Shown: positions 22,552 through 27,893 of the stretch, piece after piece | How positions within the stretch are numbered: the first letter of the stretch is position 1 | Layout: each line of letters begins with the position of its first letter | Origin: a virus | Direction: 5' to 3' (one strand) | Virus record (IMG/VR): IMGVR_UViG_3300025897_000059 | Location: 1 to 27,893 of that record | DNA length: 27,893 nucleotides | Program-made: the position numbers and the translations under genes | The notes under the pieces: generated by a model | Told to the model about the DNA's origin: nothing | The model's database searches: none | What the model saw: the letters and a program-made list of their open reading frames with translations, nothing else

Positions 22552-22723
22552 AATCGTTTATTATTTCATGGTATGCTCTTACATATGCATCAATTCTAGA
22601 AAACACATGAAATTGTGTATTTTTTTCTCCATATATTTTTTCTGCTGCTGCTTCTACTTCGAGTCTTAAATTATAAGCATTAGCTTCTTCTAATATTTCT
22701 TCGATTTGTTCTTCTTCCGACAT
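22544..22723 (-). CDS. Small acidic helical protein
   Basis: Fifty-nine residues from ATG 22721-22723 (MSEEEQIEEI...), an acidic helix followed by E-V-E-A-A-A-E-K-I-Y and a final Y-H-E-I-I-N-D-Y-E. This start is chosen because it follows the upstream stop by 1 base. An in-frame ATG at 22858 would force a 134-base overlap with the upstream gene, and that extension reads as a basic shadow sequence. Function unknown. Confidence 0.6.
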   Translation of the reverse strand: MSEEEQIEEILEEANAYNLRLEVEAAAEKIYGEKNTQFHVFSRIDAYVRAYHEIINDYE

Positions 22724-22724
22724 A

Positions 22725-23075
22725 TTAAAATTTCTTTTTTCTACCACGTTTTTTAGGTTTATCTTCTGGAAAGAGTTTATAATGTTCTTTCCAATACGCT
22801 GTCTCAGTAATTTCCATCTTGATTTTGTCAACCTTAGTTGTTCTTTTTTTCCTGCCATTTTCGTGATATTTTGGGGTTTTTAAACGTTCTAATTTTTCAT
22901 ATAATTTTTCTAATTTATCATATGTTGTATCTGTCATTTCTACTAAATAAGGACCTTTATCAAATTTATCTAAATCATAATACCAGATAGTATCATCATA
23001 TACTCTAGTAAATTGTCTAGGAGCTTCAATTGGTTGTTCTGATGGTCTTCCTCTATTTTCTACTCTTTTTTTCAT
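22725..23075 (-). CDS. Lys-rich hypothetical protein
   Basis: A 116-residue protein. It has a basic start (M-K-K-R-V-E-N-R-G-R-P), a central part with W-Y-Y-D-L-D-K-F-D-K-G-P-Y and a helical Y-D-K-L-E-K-L-Y-E-K-L, and a basic end K-K-R-G-R-K-K-K-F. The two R-G-R/basic ends resemble AT-hook or nucleic-acid-binding tails. The start overlaps the stop of the VWA gene by one base. No enzyme motif is visible. Confidence 0.65.
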   Translation of the reverse strand: MKKRVENRGRPSEQPIEAPRQFTRVYDDTIWYYDLDKFDKGPYLVEMTDTTYDKLEKLYEKLERLKTPKYHENGRKKRTTKVDKIKMEITETAYWKEHYKLFPEDKPKKRGRKKKF

Positions 23076-24892
23076 TATGATACCAAGTTTTGTTTTAAGA
23101 ATAAATTATTTAATGTCTTAGTAACTTCATACATGTTTTTAGGATCAATAAATGATGCTTCTTTACCATACATAATTTGAAAATTTTCCATCAATTCTTC
23201 TTCTTTAGTTTGTGTTGTAGATGATTGTATAAAATAGCTTAATATATTAACCCCTTTCTTTTTAATATTTTTTACAGCCTTGGCAGTGTCTAATATAGCT
23301 TCTTCACCTTTATATGTAAATTTACCATATCTTTCAAATGTTGGATAACCATCACTCATATTAATTAAATAACTGTCAAGATAATATGATGAATTTGGTA
23401 TATACTCATTTAATGCGTTTAAACACATTCCTTCTGGTGTTAATCCCTTTGTTTTATAATGGCCTAATCTTTTTAAGTCAGCTAATGTGTGTTTTTTACT
23501 ATTAAAGGCTAAAATTAATAATGGAACCTGTGCAGTCATAGAGGATTTACTTAAATCTCTGCCGGTTGTTCTAATTGATATAGTTAAATCAATATTATTC
23601 ATATGTAAAGAAATATAACCTAATGCAATTGTATTAATTAATGTTTGCCACCACTTTGTACCTTCCATACTACCACTACCATCAATTGTAACATGTAAAC
23701 TAATTGGCTTGTAATTTGCTCTGTCTATTTTATAAAATAAATCATCTTCAAAATTAGCAGCATAAATTCGTCTAGGATCAATTTTACCTGACTTTAATCG
23801 TTTTGATGCTAATGTTATTTGTTCATTTCTAATTCGTAATTTACGTAGTAACTTTTTTCCTTTAGCAACACCCTCATCAATTTGTTTATTCATTAAATTA
23901 ACTCTACCAAATACTTCATATAAGTTACTTTCTATAATTGTAGGTGTAATACCATCAATAACATGAACAGGTATGTTTGTGTGTTCAATTCCTTTACTGT
24001 CTGTTGCTTTTACATTTTTTATGTCAATATTAGACTTTGAAATTGCTTCAACTTGCTTTCTTTCTTTATGAGTTATTGGTGATTTATATACATTACCTTT
24101 TAAGAATTCTTGTTGTTTACTAAATGCTTTTTTAATTTCTTCCTTTGACGTTTTATTTTGTTTAGCACCTTTTCTGTTTTCTTGTGCCTGGTGTTTATCT
24201 TTTGAATTCAAAATAAAATGCATGTTTATTAGTTGATATATTGTAATAGCCAATTCTAATGAATGTTTAGTTGATGTTAATCTACCAATATTTTCTAAAT
24301 CAACTACTTTATATACTTGAGGTAACATTTTAAGTGCTGTAGGATCAGCATTTTTATTAAACATATTAATAATTCTAAACATATAATGTTCCCAATTTTC
24401 CCCTCTATATTCTTTACCTTTTAACCCTTTATCTACTGTCTTGCTGTAAAAATATCTATCATACATTGCCCTATAATAATCTTGATAACCTGGAGCGTTA
24501 TGATAAACTAAATTGTCTATCCTTTTATCTTCAATAAAATTTAAAAGAAGTTCGATCCATCTACGTCCCCCCATTAAATTAACTTCAAGTAAACGATTTG
24601 CAATTTTCTTTAACACAAAAAAGTCCGTGTATTTACAATGCGCAGCTTCATGAAGCGCAGTACCTATAACAGCGTCTAAATTACGCGTGTTAATCGTTGA
24701 TGATATCACTATCTTTTTACCATCTGTCATTGAATCACAATTATTATTTGGGATAAATTCAATAGGTATCTCTTTACCTGTTTGTATTTTTACAAAATTA
24801 GAAATTGCACGTTGTGTGTTAGCTAATTCTATTAAATTAAAATTTTCATTATTATTTATATTATTAGTAAGCCAAAATTTGGATGTCTTCAT
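23075..24892 (-). CDS. HExxH metalloprotease-like + VWA domain protein (CobT-like)
   Basis: A 605-residue protein with two parts. The N-terminal part has H81-E-A-A-H85, a gluzincin/metallopeptidase-like zinc motif, followed by N-F-I-E-D-K-R-I-D at 118-126, which could supply the third ligand and is typical of CobT-type phage proteins. A Lys/Gln-rich linker covers about 230-290. The C-terminal VWA domain has an intact MIDAS: D404-G-S-G-S-M409, and a later M-S-D-G-Y-P. CobT-like VWA proteins work with a MoxR/CobS-type AAA+ ATPase. CobS/CobT-like genes occur in T4-like marine phages, and the partner ATPase is not in this window. It overlaps the upstream lipoprotein gene by 29 bases. True cobaltochelatase activity is unlikely to be its role, and remodelling of a protein complex is more plausible. 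Confidence 0.85.
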   Translation of the reverse strand: MKTSKFWLTNNINNNENFNLIELANTQRAISNFVKIQTGKEIPIEFIPNNNCDSMTDGKKIVISSTINTRNLDAVIGTALHEAAHCKYTDFFVLKKIANRLLEVNLMGGRRWIELLLNFIEDKRIDNLVYHNAPGYQDYYRAMYDRYFYSKTVDKGLKGKEYRGENWEHYMFRIINMFNKNADPTALKMLPQVYKVVDLENIGRLTSTKHSLELAITIYQLINMHFILNSKDKHQAQENRKGAKQNKTSKEEIKKAFSKQQEFLKGNVYKSPITHKERKQVEAISKSNIDIKNVKATDSKGIEHTNIPVHVIDGITPTIIESNLYEVFGRVNLMNKQIDEGVAKGKKLLRKLRIRNEQITLASKRLKSGKIDPRRIYAANFEDDLFYKIDRANYKPISLHVTIDGSGSMEGTKWWQTLINTIALGYISLHMNNIDLTISIRTTGRDLSKSSMTAQVPLLILAFNSKKHTLADLKRLGHYKTKGLTPEGMCLNALNEYIPNSSYYLDSYLINMSDGYPTFERYGKFTYKGEEAILDTAKAVKNIKKKGVNILSYFIQSSTTQTKEEELMENFQIMYGKEASFIDPKNMYEVTKTLNNLFLKQNLVS

Positions 24893-25481
24893 TTGATTTT
24901 TTTTCTAATTCATAACTTATTGTTCTATTCCACCAGTTTCCATATAAAGGAGGGCAAGTATAATATTGTTCTAATGTAATTGTATTATTAGTAGATGTTG
25001 TAATAATTTTAAATGTAGAAGTAAAAAATGTAGTATCATTAGCACAAGAAACATAATAAAGATCAAATGACACTGAATCATTATTTAATGAATAATCTGT
25101 CATTGTAAAAGTAAAAATCTTATTATGGTTTTCAGCTGACCCCCATGGTCTAAAAGGAAATGTTAGATCATTTGGAATTACATTACTTTTTAAATAACCT
25201 GTTCCATCATTTGCTACTTTAAGTTCTCCCAAATTATAACGTGTATATGTAATTATATCATTACTTTCAGGAGCAAGATAATATGCATCTTCATGGTATT
25301 GGTAAAAATTAGATGTTTTAATACTATATTTATCTTCTTCAATAGTATATAAAAAATATTGATCACTACTTGTTCTTAAAGATGGATCATTTGGGTTTGG
25401 TGGTACTGGTAGTAAATCTTCATTTTTACTACATGATGTTAATATTGCAATTAGTGCAAATAATAATGTTATGTTTTTCAT
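24864..25481 (-). CDS. Secreted lipoprotein
   Basis: A 205-residue protein starting with a textbook lipoprotein signal: M-K-N-I, a hydrophobic core and the lipobox L-T-S-C17, followed by S-K-N-E-D. A polar +2 residue and an S-K-N stretch like this are frequent in Bacteroidetes lipoproteins. The mature part is rich in Tyr, Asn, Thr and Ser with alternating strands, probably a small beta-barrel or lipocalin-like fold, with C109-type scattered cysteines. It directly follows promoter P1 (25493-25554). A phage-encoded lipoprotein in the envelope suggests receptor blocking or exclusion of other phages, which is inference. Confidence 0.8.
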   Translation of the reverse strand: MKNITLLFALIAILTSCSKNEDLLPVPPNPNDPSLRTSSDQYFLYTIEEDKYSIKTSNFYQYHEDAYYLAPESNDIITYTRYNLGELKVANDGTGYLKSNVIPNDLTFPFRPWGSAENHNKIFTFTMTDYSLNNDSVSFDLYYVSCANDTTFFTSTFKIITTSTNNTITLEQYYTCPPLYGNWWNRTISYELEKKSNEDIQILAY

Positions 25482-25492
25482 AATTTTTTTAA

Positions 25493-25554
25493 TTTATTAA
25501 TATGACGTCAATATACGAACCCTATTTGGCTCCTCCAAGTTTTTCCGTGGAAGT
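25493..25554 (-). promoter_or_regulatory. Promoter P1, Bacteroidetes sigma-type, duplicated element
   Basis: On the minus strand an A-tract is followed by TTGG (25538-25535), a 19-base spacer and TATATTGA (25515-25508), close to TTTG-N19-TAnnTTTG. The same 62-base element, ungapped and 53 of 62 identical by eye, recurs at 26658-26719. Transcription would start near 25502, about 20 bases before the lipoprotein ATG. Conserved CTTCCA upstream of the A-tract and TGACGTCATATTAATAAA downstream are part of the repeated unit. Confidence 0.75.
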
Positions 25555-25556
25555 TT

Positions 25557-26039
25557 TTAAATGTATTTTTGTCCTAAATCTTCTACAGCTTCTTTTGCTT
25601 CATTTAAAGATATTGCGAAAAACTCACGATCTTTTGATATTCTGTGACCCTGTAGTTGTTTATGGACTTCACCTTCTAATCTTTCTGCGTTAAAGCAACG
25701 AAATGCCCATTCTAAAGTAAAAGGAGTCGCAACTGATGTGGATCTAGACAATTGTTTAACGCGCTTGTCAACATCTTCATGTGATGTGTAGCCAATTTTA
25801 TACATTCCTGGCTGAGATTTATTAGATAATATATAAACCCATGAATCTCCATCGCCTTTACGACCTTCATACATTCTTACTCGGCGGGGTAAATAATAAG
25901 TCACATCTTCCCAATCTTCCCCACGTTTTGATGGTGATAATGTATAGTATGCTGCATCATCTAAGTCAGATTTCATGTCGTTTCTTAAAGGTACAAATTG
26001 TTTTGCTTCTTCTACTGTTATAAATTCTAAAGATCCCAT
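25557..26039 (-). CDS. GIY-YIG (T5orf172/MUG113-type) nuclease-like protein
   Basis: A 160-residue protein. The N-terminal 60 residues are variable and charged. Residues about 67-148 match the T5orf172 branch of GIY-YIG: W-V-Y-I-L-S at 67-72, K-I-G-Y-T at 81-85, R93 in D-K-R-V-K-Q-L, A-E-R-L-E-G-E-V-H-K-Q-L at 118-129, and R-E-F-F near 138-141. The catalytic Tyr, Arg, Glu and His positions all appear present, so it may cut DNA. The family is widespread in phages, with homing or regulatory roles. Its end abuts promoter P1. The start overlaps a tiny ORF (26027-26098). Confidence 0.8.
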   Translation of the reverse strand: MGSLEFITVEEAKQFVPLRNDMKSDLDDAAYYTLSPSKRGEDWEDVTYYLPRRVRMYEGRKGDGDSWVYILSNKSQPGMYKIGYTSHEDVDKRVKQLSRSTSVATPFTLEWAFRCFNAERLEGEVHKQLQGHRISKDREFFAISLNEAKEAVEDLGQKYI

Positions 26040-26098
26040 ACGCTTTTTCTTTTATGTTTTAACCATTTATATTTTAACCAATCTATAAGTTTAATCAT
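26027..26098 (-). CDS. Tiny ORF between lysis gene and GIY-YIG gene
   Basis: Twenty-three codons from ATG 26096-26098 to TAG 26027-26029, a basic amphipathic peptide beginning MIKLIDWLKY. It overlaps the stop of the transglycosylase gene (ATGA) and the start of the GIY-YIG gene, which is the arrangement expected of a translated coupler. An amphipathic Trp/Lys peptide could act at membranes. Evidence is limited to gene packing. Confidence 0.35.
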   Translation of the reverse strand: MIKLIDWLKYKWLKHKRKSVWDL

Positions 26099-26649
26099 AT
26101 ATCTAATTGATTTTTTACCTTTTCCCAATACCCTGCTGTCATTTTATTTTTCATACCACTAGGTCCCCCATTCCAACACCTAGCTATTTCTTCTGCTGTA
26201 ATTAATCCATAATGTTTACAATACACATCAAACATTTTTATAGATTTAGCTCTTGACCATCTATCATCATATGTAAAACTTAAAGGGGATTTTTGTCTAC
26301 GTAATATTCTATTAACATCTTTAACCATACATTTTCTTATTTGTAAACAACCAACAGCATCTTCACTAGCTACATAAGCTGAATCATTATAACTACTTTC
26401 AACAAACATAATAGCTGATAATAAATGAGTTGTATTATTTTCTATATTATGGTCCCAAATTTCTTTTTCCCATAATAACGTATCAATTTTTAAATTTAAA
26501 CTATCTAAAATTTGATTTTGAGTATCTATTTCTTGTTGTAGTTGGTCTACTTTATCAGATGCTCTATTTACTACAAAAACTAAAGCTATAATTAACAATG
26601 CAATAGCAGCAGCAGTAAAATATATTTGATCACTGTTTGATTTTACCAT
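26095..26649 (-). CDS. Membrane-anchored lytic transglycosylase (SLT-like)
   Basis: A 184-residue protein. Residues about 10-28 form an N-terminal membrane anchor without a cleavage site. Residues 31-65 are a coiled coil. Residues about 75-184 are an SLT-type lytic transglycosylase core: A-I-M-F-V-E84-S-S-Y-N with the catalytic Glu, then D-A-V-G-C-L-Q-I, and a C-terminal A-R-C-W-N-G-G-P. The enzyme would cut the glycan strand to 1,6-anhydro-muramic ends. The anchor, stalk and catalytic domain suggest a signal-anchor endolysin or a periplasmic wall-remodelling enzyme. It is the first gene after promoter P2 and separate from the tail M15 peptidase, so it is the better lysis candidate here. Confidence 0.85.
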   Translation of the reverse strand: MVKSNSDQIYFTAAAIALLIIALVFVVNRASDKVDQLQQEIDTQNQILDSLNLKIDTLLWEKEIWDHNIENNTTHLLSAIMFVESSYNDSAYVASEDAVGCLQIRKCMVKDVNRILRRQKSPLSFTYDDRWSRAKSIKMFDVYCKHYGLITAEEIARCWNGGPSGMKNKMTAGYWEKVKNQLDI

Positions 26650-26657
26650 GTTTTTTA

Positions 26658-26719
26658 TTTATTAATATGACGTCAAGATACGAAAAGTATTTTGCTTCTC
26701 CAAGTTTTTTTATGGAAGT
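26658..26719 (-). promoter_or_regulatory. Promoter P2, Bacteroidetes sigma-type, duplicated element
   Basis: On the minus strand TTGG (26703-26700), 19 bases, then TATCTTGA (26680-26673), with the same flanking sequences as P1. The -33 is preceded by a long A-tract that may act as an UP element. The start would fall near 26667, about 18 bases before the transglycosylase ATG at 26649. Confidence 0.75.
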
Positions 26720-26725
26720 CTTTAA

Positions 26726-26929
26726 TTAATTACAAGATTTTTGTTTGTATGGAAACCACTTATTCCATAAATCTTTTCTTCGATCGCACCCACAATCTTC
26801 TTCACCATAAATCCATTTAACTAGTCGTTTAATACCAGTAAAAATCATTATTTTTTCAAATGTATCACCAAAACCTTTACTTTTTTTATCTTCTTGTAAT
26901 TGTTGTTTAATTTGATCTTTTAAATCCAC
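26726..26929 (-). CDS. Small Cys-containing protein
   Basis: Sixty-seven residues if started at GTG 26927-26929, seven bases after the upstream stop. The ATG at 27001 would give 91 residues but overlap the upstream lipoprotein gene by 65 bases, and its first 24 residues look like an out-of-frame shadow. The protein has a charged helix, a G-I-K-R-L-V-K-W-I-Y segment and a C-terminal C-G-C-D-R-R-K-D-L-W-N-K-W-F-P with a last Cys (S-C-N). Two to three cysteines near the end could bind metal. Function unknown. Start choice is uncertain. Confidence 0.55.
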   Translation of the reverse strand: MDLKDQIKQQLQEDKKSKGFGDTFEKIMIFTGIKRLVKWIYGEEDCGCDRRKDLWNKWFPYKQKSCN

Positions 26930-26936
26930 AATATTA

Positions 26937-27113
26937 TTATTTAATTTTAGTAGATTCAATTTTGTTTTTACAGCAATCGTCTGTTTTTTTAGTAGTAGCA
27001 CAACTACTGAATAGAGTTGCTATAACTATTAATATTATCATTCCTAGTATGCTATATCCTGCGAATTTTGTACTATCTTCTAATTGTTTGTCTGTTTTAC
27101 CTTGGTTATTCAT
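26937..27113 (-). CDS. Small lipoprotein
   Basis: Fifty-eight residues from ATG 27111-27113. A GGAG sequence 5 bases upstream and overlap with the previous stop favour this start. An in-frame ATG at 27122 is an alternative, and the ATG at 27176 would overlap the upstream gene heavily. After about 20 polar residues comes a hydrophobic stretch (G-M-I-I-L-I-V-I-A-T) ending in the lipobox L-F-S-S-C, then A-T-T-K-K-T-D-D-C-C. A small outer-membrane lipoprotein next to a transglycosylase could be an o-spanin-like lysis partner, which is inference. Confidence 0.6.
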   Translation of the reverse strand: MNNQGKTDKQLEDSTKFAGYSILGMIILIVIATLFSSCATTKKTDDCCKNKIESTKIK

Positions 27114-27363
27114 ATTCTCCATATAAGTTAAATGTTTTAATTGGTTCTGGTTCAGGTTCTGCGATTTCATTTTCATGGTAAATAAATACTTTACCTTCTG
27201 CGGCCTTTATTACATAATCACGTTCTTGTGTTGATTGAAAAACCCACTCAATACCTTCTGTTAAATTAGAAAATATTGGTTGATCAGCATCAGATGGTGT
27301 CCATCTATCACCTGGTGGGAATCTTTTTAGGACTTGTTTTAGGTTTATATCTTTTTCAGCCAT
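27106..27363 (-). CDS. Hypothetical small protein
   Basis: An 85-residue protein with V-L-K-R-F-P-P-G-D-R-W-T-P near residues 11-23, a beta-like middle ending K-V-F-I-Y-H-E-N, and a C-terminal Glu/Pro segment. No motif is recognised. It lies 1 base after the zinc-ribbon gene and overlaps the lipoprotein gene by 8 bases. Confidence 0.55.
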   Translation of the reverse strand: MAEKDINLKQVLKRFPPGDRWTPSDADQPIFSNLTEGIEWVFQSTQERDYVIKAAEGKVFIYHENEIAEPEPEPIKTFNLYGEYE

Positions 27364-27364
27364 A

Positions 27365-27580
27365 TTATTGTTTTAAATAATTTTTAATATCTTTTTTGCT
27401 TGGGTATCCTATATGTTTAAGACATCTATCACACACATACATAATAATAGTTGATGAGGAATCCAAACGTTCTTGCACACTTCTTACAGAAAAATTAAAA
27501 TGAGGACATTTGTTTTGAATGTCCTCAATTTTTTTATTAATTTTTTGCCTTTCTTCTAGAAGTTCGGCTATCTTTTTCAT
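27365..27580 (-). CDS. Small zinc-ribbon-like protein
   Basis: Seventy-one residues: a coiled N-terminus, then C25-P-H27, a loop, C50-D-R-C53 and H56. The paired C-x-H and C-x-x-C with a nearby His make a treble-clef or zinc-ribbon arrangement, so zinc binding is likely. Nucleic-acid or protein binding would be usual for the size. An AAACCC/GGGTT hairpin lies just upstream in the 25-base gap before the start. Confidence 0.6.
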   Translation of the reverse strand: MKKIAELLEERQKINKKIEDIQNKCPHFNFSVRSVQERLDSSSTIIMYVCDRCLKHIGYPSKKDIKNYLKQ

Positions 27581-27583
27581 TAG

Positions 27584-27600
27584 TGGGGTTTAATCAACCC
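27584..27600 (-). other. Small stem-loop in intergenic gap
   Basis: On the minus strand GGGTT-GATTA-AACCC forms a 5-bp stem. It lies between the stop of the 27606 gene and the start at 27580. There is no T-run, so it is not a standard terminator. It may be a weak terminator, a leader structure or a processing site. Confidence 0.3.
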
Positions 27601-27605
27601 TTACA

Positions 27606-27893
27606 TTAATATTCTGTTGGTCCCATTGGTTCACCTTGTGGTCTTTTATTAGTAGGTAATTCAAATTTTCCAGTATCAGCTGGAATTGGTTCACATCCCG
27701 AAGCTACACAAGCTTGTAATGTTTGAAATGTTCCATTAGTTCCTGCCTGCATATTTTTATTACATTTTGTAAGACCATATTTAGGAGGATTAAATAATTG
27801 ACCACAATCATATCCATAAGCACAAGAACCATCATCCTGAGTAACTGATGAGTTAAAGTTATTTGCTCCTGGATCCATACATCCCATTACTGA
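27606..27893 (-). CDS. Cys-repeat protein, N-terminus beyond window
   Basis: The C-terminal 95 residues of an open frame continue past the right edge. They contain one G-C-M-D-P...A-N-N-F-N...D-D-G-S-C repeat of the same type as in the T9SS cargo and the tail protein, then two further Cys segments (C-G-Q-L-F-N and T-L-Q-A-C-V-A-S-G-C). The ATG at 27885-27887 sits inside the repeat motif (V-M-G-C-M-D), so the true start is probably outside the window. There is no sorting domain at this C-terminus, which ends P-M-G-P-T-E-Y. Role unknown. Confidence 0.65.
   Translation of the reverse strand, partial: SVMGCMDPGANNFNSSVTQDDGSCAYGYDCGQLFNPPKYGLTKCNKNMQAGTNGTFQTLQACVASGCEPIPADTGKFELPTNKRPQGEPMGPTEY

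Noticed and set aside
22544-22858. Longer 104-residue start for the small acidic protein
   Set aside because: It would overlap the upstream gene by 134 bases, and its extra N-terminus is a basic out-of-frame reading of that gene.
25531-25558. Rho-independent terminator from the TCC/GGA inverted repeat at P1 and P2
   Set aside because: The stem is only 5-6 bp. T-richness follows on the plus strand, which has no genes. The repeat is better explained as part of the conserved promoter cassette.
26726-27001. 91-residue start for the Cys-containing protein
   Set aside because: It overlaps the lipoprotein gene by 65 bases. A GTG start 7 bases after the stop fits the packing better, though this is not certain.

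Overview
The window is a compact, very AT-rich piece of a tailed-phage genome, most likely a T4-like (contractile-tail) phage of a marine Bacteroidetes/Flavobacteriia host. Every gene I can support reads on the minus strand, so transcription runs from the right end to the left. Phage identity rests on a recognisable T4-type baseplate and late-gene block: gp25-like and gp6-like wedge proteins, hub/spike-like proteins, a tail-associated M15 peptidase and a gp55-like late sigma factor. The host assignment rests on independent signals. There is a giant secreted protein with a type IX secretion (T9SS) C-terminal sorting domain. Two promoters match the Bacteroidetes -33/-7 pattern (TTTG-N19-TAnnTTTG). 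Start codons are mostly preceded by A-rich leaders with no Shine-Dalgarno. Lipoprotein signals are of the 'SCSKNE' type, and the tmRNA tag ends in YAMAA.

Layout from right to left, in the direction of transcription. (1) 27893-26726: small accessory proteins, including a Cys-repeat protein cut by the window edge, a zinc-ribbon-like protein and a small lipoprotein. (2) 26719-25557: a promoter, then a membrane-anchored lytic transglycosylase, a tiny ORF and a GIY-YIG (T5orf172-type) protein. (3) 25554-22211: a second, near-identical promoter, then a lipoprotein, a HExxH + VWA (CobT-like) protein and four small proteins. (4) 22220-21858: a structural RNA locus. (5) 21824-15315: cell-envelope genes, namely a predicted outer-membrane barrel, two small membrane proteins, an exported thioredoxin-fold protein lacking both active-site cysteines, and a 1465-residue T9SS cargo made largely of Cys-containing 25-26-residue repeats. 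(6) 15263-11653: head/assembly-type hypotheticals, including a very acidic protein, a Lys-rich protein, a possible PD-(D/E)xK nuclease and an HD phosphohydrolase. (7) 10866-1: the late sigma factor followed by the baseplate/tail cluster.

The outstanding element is at about 21888-22186 on the minus strand: a tmRNA gene that is circularly permuted. The T arm and acceptor 3' strand come first, then a 16-nt spacer, then the 5' acceptor strand and the tag reading frame, which ends ...ESVYAMAA-stop. A rho-independent terminator follows. The two halves form a perfect 7-bp acceptor stem with the alanine-type G3-U wobble, and an interrupted helix 2 of 8 + 7 pairs. The second notable theme is a phage module aimed at the host envelope: the T9SS cargo, the barrel, the exported Trx-like protein and the lipoproteins. 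The same Cys repeat is reused in three separate proteins of the window, one of them in the tail cluster.

All functional names come from reading sequence motifs by eye. No database search was run.
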